64,000 bases of DNA from Cheiracanthium punctorium. Lineage: Eukaryota > Arthropoda > Arachnida > Araneae > Cheiracanthiidae. The notes beneath the pieces are model-generated. The model worked only from the letters and a program-made list of their open reading frames with translations, was not told where the DNA came from and made no database searches. The number at the start of each line of letters is the position of its first letter. Positions within the stretch are counted from its first letter, which is position 1. The translations under genes and the position numbers were made by a program. The stretch is taken from positions 1-64,000 of the forward strand of contig JAWZYV010013179.1 of NCBI GenBank assembly GCA_038373885.1. Reading direction: 5' to 3'. Positions 40,480 through 52,831 of the stretch are shown piece after piece.

Positions 40480-41605
40480 ATAGAGTATTTTCACGTGACG
40501 TTACTGAATGTTTTTTAGGTCAACTCGGATATTTAGGGATACAAAGCCACGTTTTCGGCCAATAACACACACAGGTTTTCTGAACGTTAATAGACGTTTT
40601 AATTAATGGAGTTGCCAATGTTGCACTACGCAGAGCTACGAAAGTGAAGCCTGTGCCACGCCCCCTTATCCCCTCAAAAGATGGAAGAACGCATAGAGAT
40701 GCATTGAAAAACGAGTTCCGGAAATTGTTAATAAAAATAATTTAAGAGTTACTAACCAATTTGTTTATCCATTTTACGTATATGAAAGGTTGTTTACACG
40801 TATTAACTTGTTTTTTATTGTATAATTTCAAATATATAAATCTACATGTTTTCCAATGATGATATCCAATGCTTTGGGGGGATGAGGCTGCGGGGTTTTT
40901 GGATTCAATAACGGGGAACATGGGCTTCTCCATTAGTTGAACCTCCTTGCTCCTCCTAGGGAGCCATGGTAATAGTCAAGGAAGGGAAAAGGTCGTGTTT
41001 TTCAACAATAAAATGGGCGAAAGCTTAGTTCACTGAAGTGAACGCTGGTGGCGCTCTATTTCCTGGCAACTCGGATGCAACAGAAAGGTGACGAAATTCG
41101 ACCGAAAATCCTGCCCTAACAAAACGAACTCGAGTTTTCAATGTGAGAACAGAATCGATAGGAATGCTTTCCGATTGATTAGATACGTACATTCACAGCC
41201 AAAACGCCGCCCCCACCTTGAAAACTGGAAAGCAATATAAAAATCGATGTAACGTATCCTTTTTTAGGGAGGGGGGGCGAGGGAATGGGCCCCCCTTTTT
41301 GGCATAAAAATGTTCGCATATAAATATAAAATTAATTAAAAAAAAGGAAAAAAGAAATTTTTAAATCGAGTTCAAAATTTTTGCAGTCAGAAAAACGTAA
41401 TTAGGAAAAAAAAAAAATTCAGTTTGTCTTAGGTCCGTAGATGAACTTCAGGTTTCTCAAGAGAAGCTTTCAAATTTATCCACAACTAGTCACCTCCGCG
41501 ACCAGTTGGCTCGCCATCTTAATAAATCTTGTGTTTCTCACCGGCTTCCTTGGCACTGAAATATCTCAGATTCTGAATGGAATTTAAAATTAAGATGGTT
41601 ACAAA
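40480..41605. other. intergenic; one repeat shared with 46 kb
   Basis: 40840-40970 (aatgatgatatccaatgct, then cggggaacatgggc) matches 46030-46115 and 46575-46605. The rest is AT-rich with G-runs (41270-41300). Confidence 0.5.
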
Positions 41606-41758
41606 CAGGGGCGGCTCTAGGGTAAGTGGCGACCCCTGCTAACGTAAAAAAGACGCCCCCTTTTATGCTCTACTTAGTTTTTGAGTTCGACATGACGCCC
41701 TTCGAAGCCGGCGCCCCGATGCGATGATTACCTTGCTTACCGTGTCGGGCCGCCCCTG
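41606..41758. mobile_element. 153-bp hAT-type MITE
   Basis: Termini caggggcggctctagggtaa and gtcgggccgcccctg are inverted, with an exact 8-bp duplication gttacaaa (41598-41605 and 41759-41766). A relative without its left tip lies at 51168-51308. Confidence 0.9.
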
Positions 41759-41892
41759 GTTACAAAAATAAGATGGTTTAGTGATAAAAACCTACAAAAA
41801 GGTACAAATTATTTTCGTCCTATATTAATTCTGAAGAGCTTCTAGATATATCGGCCGTTAACAAAAAACAGAAAGGGAAAAAAAAAGTAAGA

Positions 41893-42025
41893 AAATCTGA
41901 AACACTTTCAGATTTTAAATACGCACTAAAGTGCTATATATTAAAAGCGTATCATATCCATGCGTCTTCCCTATTTTCTTTCCTTATTCCATTAAGTTGG
42001 AAAGTGTATCATTATTCATGAGTGT
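41893..42025. repeat. second copy of a Helitron-zone segment
   Basis: Matches 12688-12830 closely (aatctgaaacactttcagat, then attaagttggaaagtgt). It is therefore part of the Helitron-like zone's family, here without helicase. Confidence 0.7.
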
Positions 42026-42394
42026 GATTAAACAAAATTAAAATTGATATTTCTAACATCCTTTTTCTGGATGTAATACATTAGAAATAGAAGAGGAAAA
42101 GACGCGCAGAAAAATGCATAATTCGAACTGAATGAAAGTTTCAAAAACTTATTTTTTGTTTGTGTAACATGTATTTCGGATTTGTGTGCTTGGCCCGAAT
42201 CCGCTTATAAATCCACGTCAGAAGGAAAAACTTATTCAGGTGATTTTATTTATTAAAAACTGCGTATTCTATAAGTTTGCGCCATCTGTCGACGGCTTTG
42301 TAAAAAAAAGCTCAATTGTATTCTTTTTTTTTTGATAAAAGATAGTTTTTTTATATTATAGGAACAGTGTTTTTTTTTTCGCGCGATAAAAAGT

Positions 42395-42530
42395 AGTCTG
42401 TTTCTTAATCCAGGACTTTAACTGTCTTTATTCCAAATTTCATCCAAATCCATCAAACCGTTTCAGCGTGAAAGAGTAACAAACATACATACAAACATTG
42501 CATTTATAACATTAGTAGGAAGTAGGATAA
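42395..42530 (+). repeat. LINE (RTE-like) 3' tail
   Basis: caaatttcatccaaatccat, then accgtttcagcgtgaaagag, then aacaaacatacatacaaac and tataacattagtaggaag follow the layout of RTE-clade LINE 3' ends. No reverse transcriptase is present upstream, so this is a 5'-truncated stub. Confidence 0.55.
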
Positions 42531-43198
42531 CGTATCTTTCTCAGTATCTTATGTTTACTGATTTCGGGGGTGGCTGCTGCAGCCCCATCAGCCACTCCCT
42601 GGCTACGAACCCTGTGGGTAGGGGATTGAAAGGTTACCATATCATATAACTCCCACGCGTTTGCATTAGTTGGTTGCAAAGTTGTAATGGGCTTATATTA
42701 GTATAGGCATACTAAGCTTATATTTAACATGTATGTTGATTTCTCATTAAAAGTCCGTCAGTGCTATTGGTTGTTCATCCCCATAGCCTCGAACGCAATA
42801 CCTGCTGTTACAAACCGAAGCCTTTTTCATAAATGGTATGGTAGGGTGAAAGGCTATCGTACCAAATAAACCACACCTGGCTACGTTGAATTGTTAGGGA
42901 GTAATAGCGGCAAGCACGCAAAATACGTTTAATTTAATGAGACATGTTAATTAAAATTTGTGTTAATTTTGATCTCCATTTTCCCTTTTTAGATAGTAAG
43001 TGAGAATACATGTTCTTCTGAAGGAAAATTTCAGAAGTAATTTTTTATGTGTTTAAGCATTAAAAATAGCCTTTCACTTTGGTTATGGAAAAATGTGAAG
43101 TGTTTTGCCCCCTTTTTTACTAATTTACTATTGCATTCTACAATTGTAAACTTTTGCAAAAGCGCGGGCCTTAGGCAAACACTTGTAAAAGCCATATG
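42531..43198. other. intergenic, nothing recognised
   Basis: No supported feature. Confidence 0.45.
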
Positions 43199-43302
43199 CA
43201 TGGGCGTCGGTAGAAAATTTTTCTGGGGTGGGGGGTGGGGTGGCAAAGATTACTTCAACATATGGTTGCCATGTTGGCAGCTCAATGCTGCCGACGCCCA
43301 TG
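43199..43302. mobile_element. 104-bp MITE
   Basis: Inverted termini catgggcgtcgg and ccgacgcccatg enclose a G-rich centre. Target-site duplication not clear. Confidence 0.55.
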
Positions 43303-43396
43303 GCTTAATAGGAGAACCCGCCACTGCCCAAGAAGTTAGTTTCATGAAGAAAGACGATTAGAATATTTCAGAGTTTGTGAAGTATAAGTTACGATA

Positions 43397-43515
43397 AGGG
43401 CCAACGGTAGCATATTTTCGAGGGGTCCCCCACAGCGGTGTCCGGACCCAGTGATGTTTTTTTAGGAAGGGGGGGGGTCTCAAAAAGGGCCACCGGTAGC
43501 ATATTTTCCTTAGGC
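43397..43515. repeat. 81-bp satellite fragment, inverted copy
   Basis: tagcatattttcgaggggtc and cggacccagtgatgttttt are the reverse complement of the satellite unit; about 1.4 units. It shows the family is dispersed and in both orientations. Confidence 0.8.
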
Positions 43516-46029
43516 GAAGAAGATAAGGATTCCGGTGTAACTGGCCCCTCGATTTGATTAATACTGTTGACCAGGGAGGTAGAAACCTGGAGAAAAACGT
43601 TGAACGGCAATCAGCTTGAGAATTGACATCCTTCATGTATGGAAATAGGGGGCGCTAGGTTAGACCGGCTCCCCTATTCGCGTCGCGGCTAAAACACTGT
43701 TGTTTGGTTTTGTTCCGGTCAGTTTTTTAATTAGAAAAAACGCATAATTTATTTTTGTTTTGTGCTTCAGTTATTTAAAAATAAAAGTGAGAAAATTTAA
43801 CGGTAAGATTACACTCAGAACAGATGAAATATATTTATTAAAACTTAAAGGCTATTTATTTTTGTATTAAAAATATTTTAATTATTTGAAAAACCAAAAA
43901 AATAAATGAAATCAGAACAAATACCTTATTTAAAAAAAATCGAATTAATTAAAATTTCTACACAAATAATCAATGTAACAATATCTCTCAAGGTAATTAA
44001 TGGTTTAGAAAATGATTAAAATGTGTATGCATTGTCACACCTTGCTATTTAAACACTATAAAAAATTGTTTTCAAAACGAAAAGCAAAACATATATATCA
44101 CTGCAATAGCTATTTTTCAGTAGAAAAAATTGTTTAAAAACTCAGGCGACGATTAGAAAAAGAACTGGATGCCAAGTGTAAAGCATCGAGAACTGTATTT
44201 GTTTCCCGCGGTAATCGTTACGATAGGGTACGGCAAGGAATGCTGCGGACACTCGCCGTCACCTTCGCCCGAAACATACGATAAAGCTTCGGTAGCTACT
44301 TTTCGACATCTCCGAAGCTCGCTCAAAGATTGTAGTACTCAGAGTACTTTTAATACTAAAAATAACAGACAGTAAGTTGATTATATTTTCCTTTATTTTT
44401 GTTACGATTAAAATAAAGCGATAATAATATATTTTGTGCTTATTTCAAAGTAACTAATTAGCTTATAGCAGACGCTAAAAAAATACTCAATTCTTCGGAA
44501 CATAAACATAAATTACGTAAAAACACATGTGTTGTATAAAGTTAAGCATTCAAAAAATGTTTAGAAAAACATTTTATGAAACAAAACGATTCTAATTCTT
44601 GTAAAAGTTGTTTTTATATCACAAATGCATATGCACCATATGATAAACATGGGAGTCGGTCGGTAGTGGCGCCATCGTGTGGTTATCTTTTTCCGAACTT
44701 AAAAAGTGCCATTTCGTTATACGGACGTTTCTCTCCAGATCTCTACCTCCCTGCTGTTGACCCCGTTGTTGGCGCGGGTGCAACTGACCTTCGTCCAAGC
44801 AAATACACAACGATTTGAATGTTCTGAAACAAATAAGCACCTTAAAATATCAGTATAATCCTAATATTTCCCCCCTTCCTCCCTTGTGAGAGGAGAATTT
44901 CAATTTGAAGCACTGGATATTATTTGTGTCACATATCTGTCTTGCAATAATTAAGTGGATAAACAATGATAAGACGTATTTTTTTTTCAATTTAAGCATC
45001 AAAATATTTTTATGTTTGGTATTTCACTATTTCATTTTGTTCACTATTTTCACTTAATTGGTACACTACAGATACAGTATACATAAAAGAACAATAATAA
45101 AAATGAATAAAGTCATGCAAACTAACTGATGTGATACATGCGTGAAATAAAATGAAATATTCTACAAATACAATTTATTACGCATGCATATACAGTTTGA
45201 AACTTGTTTCATATTATTTTGGATGGTTTTATAAAAAAAAGCTAATAATTATGCTGCAGAACAAATTGATTTAAATATGGTTTTAAAAAAGGCAAATGTG
45301 TGAACAAAAAAACTGATAAAAATTATTTTAAACAAAGGAAACCTTACGCATTTCTCAATGGTGAACATTAAGTGCTTGCCTGGATAGTTTAATAAACCTG
45401 ATAACTCTGATAATGTACCAATATTTTTGTGCAGTGATCCTTTTTGATTACCTAATACAATATGATAACACTAAGAAAGGAAGCAAAAAATAAATTTTAA
45501 GCAAACAAAAGTTGTTAAATGACGAGAACAAATTAACTTAAAACGGAAGCGATACAGAATGTTGATATTCATGACTAATAATATAATTATGCTAAAATAG
45601 AGCATGCATTCATCTGTGCATATTTGGTGATGTAGCCGAAAGACACAGTCATACAATAAAGTGAATGCAGTACGAAAGTTACAATAACAAATAATAAAAT
45701 TGAACTTACCTATGAAACGATATGTTAGTTAAACATCAGCCTTCTCTATTGGTACATCCAAAGGCTGAACAACCCGTCATAATTTACTCCTTAGTGTTTA
45801 CATAGTTCACTTGAAAGAAAGTAATTATAACAAAGCGAACAAAGTAATGAAAACGCGCTCCATTGATGTCCAATTAATAATACGTGTTTAAAAATAATTG
45901 ATTATGTAAAAATAAACAGTAAAAGTATTACAGAATTAAGATTAAAATTATGCATAAAGATGTGGCTTTAAGATAAACTTACGTACAATCAGTAAAAAAT
46001 GAGAAATACAGCAGTTTTGTTCTTGAAAA
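43516..46029. other. intergenic, nothing recognised
   Basis: AT-rich. Short open frames at 44169-44375 and 44576-44818 have no recognisable family or splice context. Confidence 0.45.
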
Positions 46030-46605
46030 TTTACATGCATGCCAATGACGATATCGCATGTTTTGAGAGAATGAGGGGGCGTGGTCGTGGGCTTTAAAAA
46101 CGGGAAACATGGGCGCCAAAGACGTTAAAGGGGGGTGGTCCAAGGGGTCCGGACCCCTCCCGAAATTTCGATTTGTGTTAGAAAAATAACCCATTTGTGC
46201 CTGGATATTTTTGCGACTTTCTTCGATTTTTACTGATAACAGAAATAATAGATAAATTTCTGATGTCAACTTCTTGAACAAGGGATGATTTCTTTTAAAA
46301 TCATTATGCATAAAAATTTAAATATCAACATACTACTTCATCATGTTAAAATATTTTGTAGAGTTGAGACTCAATACTCATGAATAAAGGCTAGGAAAAA
46401 TAAATAACGTTTTCGACTAATAGCGAAAATGCCGTCCCAAAAAAGGGACGCTAGGCATAAATGGGTTAATAATGATGAAATCTTTCTGTGGAAATTCTCC
46501 CTTTTTCAGCGTTTGGACCCCCTCCGAAATTTTTGGACCCTCCCCGAAAATTTTTTCTGGGTACTTCCCTGATGATGGGCGCCTCCATAAGTTAAACTTC
46601 CTTGG
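46030..46605. repeat. interspersed repeat split by an inserted segment
   Basis: 46030-46115 and 46575-46605 together match the uninterrupted copy at 40840-40970. The intervening ~460 bp starts with G/C runs and ends ctgggtacttccctg, a hAT-like terminus. The phrase tgggcgcc occurs at both junctions and may be a target-site duplication. Confidence 0.5.
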
Positions 46606-47329
46606 CGTAGATATAGTTTTGGGTTTATGTTTTCTTGCTTTGTTTCTCTGAGTGCACTCGCAAACGACAAATTCGTTGCACGAGTTTGTCGTTTACGAGT
46701 TTTTAAGCTGAATGCTCTCAGTTTCCTTTACGAACACCTTAGAGCAAGAGTGCAACCATGAAGCTCGGGAGGAGAAACATCGGCTTGTTATCCAACTTGG
46801 ACCAACTACGCAGTATGAGGATTGCCGATGAAACTGCGGCTACCATTGATTGCGCCATCTATTGAAAAACAACATCGCGCGCGCGCTCTTTCCGATTTAA
46901 AGCTTCTCTAATTGGGATTTATTCATTTATGCTGAAATTTCATGAAGTATACACTAACATTTGAATAAATAAATATGATAATTAATATGCATATATAATA
47001 ATTTTGTTTCTATATTACTTAGTTACAACGATGAAACATCAGTTTGATAATTTAATAAATTAATTAATAATTTAAATAAATTCTCTTTAAAACTGCATGC
47101 GAACGATATAATAGATCAGTTTTTGACAAATATTTTTGATAGCAATTAGCTAAAAATTAAAAAATATTTCCTGCCTTCTTTCAGGCTATAAATTCCTCTT
47201 ATATACCCACTCTTCCACATTATATTTTATTGCGCAACATACAGTTGATTAGTTAAAACAAAAACAAATATGGAAAGAGAAAAACATTTAACGCCGTTTT
47301 TCAGCACCACCAGAACCTGATTATAACCC
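46606..47329. other. intergenic, one short palindrome
   Basis: At about 46669-46700, caaacgacaaattcgttgca and the following sequence are partly self-complementary. Otherwise AT-rich. Confidence 0.4.
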
Positions 47330-50300
47330 ACAAGGGCCCCAGGAATTGATGAATTTGGGGGGGGCATCTATGAAATTTGCTTTATTTTTCATAAAATTTT
47401 GATATAAAGAAGGATGTTTCAGAACAAGATTTGAAATTGGGGGGCCCTGTGCCTTTCCCGTGCTATCAGTGGCGGATTTCCCATAAGGCGTAATAGGCGT
47501 ACGCCTTAGGCCCCGCGCTCGTAAGGGCCCCGCGCTTTTCGACTTGTTTACCAATTTTTATCGTTAATTTATGTAATGTCAGAAAAGTAAAAAATACTTC
47601 ACAAAAAATTTCAAAGAAAATTTCCCTTTTAAAATCTTCGTTCGGCGCTTGTTTCTCGGGGAGGGGGGGAGCTCAACCGCCTGAAAATTCTTCTCGGAAA
47701 AACTAAATAAGCGCAAAAGTGAAGCAATACGTCGCGAGGTACAAACTTGATAAGAAGGAATCAGATTTCATATCCCTTGAACAGTTCATTCTGTTTCTTC
47801 CCTGCAGCCCAGCCTCTAGGCCATATAGCGGAAATTCCGGTTGATATCCCAAAGAATGTTAGTCCCAAAATATCTGACAGTGACTCTCTAAATAGAAAAG
47901 TGGAAAATCAAAATTTGAGTAGTTCAAAGAATGAAATTCCGATTGATATTGCAATTTGGCCAGACATTACTGATGATCTTAGATGTCATTATTTAATAAA
48001 CAAACCTAATAATATAGGAAATATTAAGACATTATCAACTACATATATAGATCGAGGAAAGACATATAATAGAAGTTTGCAAGAACAGCATTTTTATCGA
48101 CGCAAGCAAAATGGTGAAAAAGAGAAAAGAGAATGGTTAGTGTACAGTGAAACTAGTAAAAGCGTATATTACATTTGTAAGTTATTTGTAAATAATAAGC
48201 AAAACCGATTTATTAGTGGATTTTCTGACTGGAAAAATGTTACTACAAGTCTTTCATAACACGAATCGTCCAAAGACTGTATTGCAGCAATGTGTGCATT
48301 TTCTAAGCGCAGTATGAATTAGGAAGAGTTGACTCTTCCAAGCTTGTTGAAAGCAGCTGAATCTTGAAAAAAAATATTGGCGTCAAGTTTTAAAAAGGAT
48401 TATGTCCACAGTGAAACTGCTTTCAAGATTAGGACTTGCATTCAGAGGTCACGATGAAAGTGAAATTTCTACCAGTAAAGGAAACTATTTAAGTTGTTTG
48501 GAGTATCTTGCTGAGTATGACGAATTTCTAAAAGCTCACATGGATAAATATAAGAATGTTGGCAGTGGCAAAACAAATTATTTGTCCCATGGAATATTTG
48601 AAGAATTTTTTAGGTTGATGGCATCTTATTTAATAGATGAACTTGTAAAAAATGTACAAGAATCTGTATATTTTTCTCTCATTTTAGATTCTACTCCCGA
48701 CATAAGTCACGTAGACCAGCTAAGTTTTATCATAAGATATGTTACAGAAAAGGGAAACATTAAAGAGAGCTTTTTCGGATTTATTCCCATTGAATCACAG
48801 TATGCTGAAACTTTAGAAAACGCTGTTGTAAAAAAACTGAGAGAACTAAAAATTGATATAAAAAAACTGCAGAGGACAATCCTGCGATAACGCTGCCAAT
48901 ATGTCGGGTAAGTACAACGGCCTTCAGGCTAAAATTAAACCTTGGCTAAAATTATACCTTGCGCGAATCATACTTTGAATCTTTTGGGAAATGCAGCTGC
49001 TGAATCATGCTCAGAAACCATTCAATATTTCAGTTTTGTACAAAATTTGTATGTATTTTTTTCGTCATCTAACCAGAGGTGGAATATATTAACAAAGCCT
49101 GTCGATAGTTCAGAAAAATCAAAGCATTTAAAAAGAATATGCGATACCAGATTGTCTTCAAGAGCAGAAGCAATAAATGGAATCGTTTCAAACTATCAAA
49201 ATATATATGAAGCCCCAGGGCTGGGGAGTAGCGCGCTACTTGTAGCGAAACTACAGTAGCCGCTACTTTTTTTTGTAGTTTGTAGTGTAGCGCGCTACTT
49301 TTTTAAAAAAGTAGTGTAGCGTGTAGCGCGCTACAAAAAAACAGTAGTTTGTAGCGAATTTTGGAAGCTACTTTTGCCGTGTCATCATTTCCGGCGATTG
49401 ATCCCGTGGTGCAATTTCTCTCTCTTCTGACTCCAAGCATAACTGAAACTGATGCTTGAAAGACACCCAATCTCTCCCCCGCCCCCCCCCCCTCACGCAG
49501 GGGACACACGCACACGAGGGGGGGGGAGGGGGTTTGCTTTGCCTGAAGCGGAAGCCTGACATTGTGCATCTTTTTTCTTTTTATCGTTCTCAGTATTATT
49601 TGTAGAATCACCAATCTGCCATAAAGAGGAAAAAAAAGGAAGGAAAGAGAGGTCCAAAGTTGAACAGAGGTTATTTTGATGGGGCCTCGAGAGTCTCATT
49701 ATCACACGGGCGTGTGGGCCCGTGAGCCCCTGAAAAATAAAGGCCTCGCAAATCTCTCCATTTATTGTATATTAAATTTATATATGCTGCAATAATAATT
49801 TTTATTAAGCTAAATTTCCTTTATCTATATCATAATTGGGTAACAATAAAAAGGCTTCGAGACTCATTTTCTGTTCTTCTTTCTAACACAATTATAATGG
49901 TTTCTAAGACTAGATCAATAAAATAGAAATTAAAGGCGTTATTGAAAATTCATGGCCATATGTACTTATCACAAAATATCCATTAGTTAGCATTTTTTTA
50001 AATATTATGATGAAGAAAAGAAAATTTTCTGGCAGGTGGAACTCAGCGCACACATACGCTAATAATACGCTAATAATATAGTCAGTCCTCGCAATTAGCG
50101 ACCCCCCTCCCCCCATCCTCTCACTCACCATCTACGGAAAACTACGAAGCGTGAGAAAAACTTACGGTTTTCTCACAGGAATTTTCTTGAAAGCATCGAG
50201 ACCGCTTCTGGAAGAATCACCGACATTTTTAATTTTCTCTTTGCCTCCTCCTTATGATCGATGCATTGAACAACAATTTTATTTATGCTTAGTTTTACTA

Positions 50301-51167
50301 AGTTTATTTATATTAAGGTTTGGTCATTTTTCGACGTTATAGTGCACTTTTTTGAGTTTGGGCACTCTTTATTATCCTTGTGTCCTGGTGGTGTGTTCAA
50401 CTTCCACAAGAGTAATGACAGTTCTGCAGTATTGTAGCTTTTCAAACATTAATTAATCACGTGATTATGTTCTACAACTAGGAATGTTTTTTGTCTCAAA
50501 GAAGTGTAAAAACTGATTAGTACATTTTTCGTGGAACCTGAAACTGAAAAAAAAGAAAGTAAATATCTAGAAATTGTACACATTTTTTTTTTTTTTTTTT
50601 TTTTTTTTAGACGAGTTGATAACCTTATCTTTTTTGAGTTTGTTGAAAAGGGACAAAAGGTATAAGCATATGCATCCAAGATATTATTTCAGGGGCTAAA
50701 AATATTGCTGACCTCGGTTACAGTGTTCTTCGTTTGTAGTGACAGTTTTCAGATCCGGTCCTAAGGTAGAGCGAACGGTGCGACCGCACCGGGCGCCATC
50801 TCTACCAAGGCTGTTCAGAATAATATAGCACTGTGGATGTCGGAAATGGTTTCATTTACCTGTTAATAATTGTTTAATAATAAATCTTTTAGTCAATGTA
50901 CAGTAGTAATCAATCATGTTAATAGTGAATTTTAGTGAACTTTCTGTGAAAAAATAAATTATTAACAGGTACTCGAGGACGACTTATCAAACCCTACATT
51001 GTTACGTGATTCATAACCGTCTTATTTACCTTTACCACTCTTTAACTTTTTGCCAATGAGTTTCAGAGCACCATGCATATTTGACAGTCCGTATATTATT
51101 GAAGTTGAAAGCCTCATTTTAACCCCTGAAAGCTTTTATAGCTAAATGTGTGGCGTAGCTAGGTGCA

Positions 51168-51308
51168 AGAGCTGATCTAGGGTACGTGGAGCCTCCCTGC
51201 AAACGTAAAGAAGCCCCGTGTTATGCTCCAGATTAAGTTTTCCTTAGTTTTTTAGTTCGAATATGGCGCTCCGATGCCTTGCTTACCGTCTCGGGCCGTC
51301 CCTGGATA
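51168..51308. mobile_element. MITE fragment, relative of 41606-41758
   Basis: Shares tctagggta, aacgtaaagaagcccc and ccttgcttaccgtctcgggc with the intact MITE. The left tip is degraded. Nested inside the inner hAT. Confidence 0.7.
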
Positions 51309-51419
51309 CGGGGGAGCAAGGAAGGTCAACTGTACCCGGGCGCAGCATCGGCCAAGGGGCGCTAAATGGTATATGAAAGCTACCTAGTTGCATTTTTAAA
51401 AAATAGGAGGGGGCGCAAA

Positions 51420-51930
51420 ATCTTCAATTGTCAGGTGGAAACGAGATTTAGACATTTGCTGTGGGACAGAGAAACTGTTCTCTCAGCTTGTTTCCATCCC
51501 AGATTCAAACTATTCTGGATTGAGGAGGAGAGGAAGACCGAAGCCAAAAAAATGGATGGAGGAATACCTCCAGAATATGTTTCCGACAACTTCAGATATC
51601 AGTATCGAGGATCATGACTGGATGATGAGGCCCATGGATGATGACTTTTCTGGTTTTTTTAATTTCTCTTTCGCATGCACTCGAAATAGTTACGAGGAAG
51701 AACTTACAAGGTTCTTGTCAGAGCCAATCAAACCCGTATCTTCGCTTTCGGCGTACACGTATATGAAAGAAGCCTTCAAAAAAACTAACACTGGCGTGCC
51801 GTCCAGTGCATCTGTACAAAGATTGTTTTCGATTGCATCGGACGTATTTTCTCCTCGACGATCATGTTTGGCGGATAACAATTTTGAGATCCATCTCTTG
51901 TTAAAATTTAATAAACATGTTTTTGAATAA
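51420..51930 (+). pseudogene. inner hAT transposase, C-terminal fragment
   Basis: A first frame reads VETRFRHLLWDRETVLSACF, then HPRFKLFWI, a hAT catalytic-domain landmark. A shift near 51525 leads into a frame ending in the hAT dimerisation domain (NTGVPSSASVQRLFSIASDV, then SPRRSCLADNNFE) and a stop at 51928-51930. The N-terminal zinc finger and most of the catalytic core are not visible, so this copy is defective. Confidence 0.82.
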
Positions 51931-52667
51931 ATTTATGTGGTTTTTATTTTATACTAGAGGCATGGCAGTCTTCCATGAATATGTTGAAATTCTGCTTTCT
52001 TTCGTTAAAATTTTAAAGTGTCTATTATATTTAAATTATTAGGTTTTTTGTGTAATAATTTTCAGAATTTAATACGAAAATATGAGAATTTCTATTAATA
52101 ATTAATAGTTTGTAAAATCCTTAGACTTATCTCTCTCTTAGCCTTAAAATAACAATATAATTCTATAAAATTCTTTTATACCTAACACAAAGAAAAAGTT
52201 GTGTTGATGATAATAACTTTTAAAATTTCTTTAACATATATAGAGGATTTTTTTAATGCAATGTTTTAAATAGATATATCATGAATTTAATTAGTAATTG
52301 TTTTCATTATTTTATAATATGCATATCATATGTGATGTTTTCAATTAAAACAATTATACAATATTACATGGTTCACACGGGTCATTCGTCATAAATCACT
52401 AATTTGGTAAGTCATGAAAAAAGACCTTTATACTCATTAATTTTGATTTGTGCTCAAGAAACTAGAATGTTGGTACAACATGAAAGGGGTCTCAAAACGG
52501 GCCTTTTTTTCCCGTTCAGACATCCATTTTATTATATTTTTAAAAACTTTTTTAGTTCTCATGATTTTTCTCATGCTTTCAGAGCTCACTTTCCCAATTT
52601 ATTTTTATCATAGAGGTATTAAAACTTAATTAGTTTCAGCAATACTTCAATAATTAGCAGTAGTTGC

Positions 52668-52831
52668 CAGTAGCGTATATATAGGCTTCCATTTCGGGGG
52701 GAGGGGGACGATTCGGTATTTTAAACTTTATTGTTCTAAAGTTAAAAGAAATGTTTCAAAATAGCTCCTTTTTAATAATTGCTTTACATTTTCGGAGGGG
52801 GCCCGCCTCCCCCTGCTCAAATACTCGCCTG
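52668..52831. mobile_element. 164-bp hAT-type MITE in the inner hAT
   Basis: Starts cagtagcgtatatata and ends aaatactcgcctg. Flanking octamers gtagttgc (52660-52667) and gtagttgt (52832-52839) differ at one base. Opposed G and C runs inside. Confidence 0.7.

Noticed and set aside
44169..44375. 68-codon frame followed by a GTAAG donor-like site
   Set aside because: No matching downstream exon or protein family; left as unsupported.
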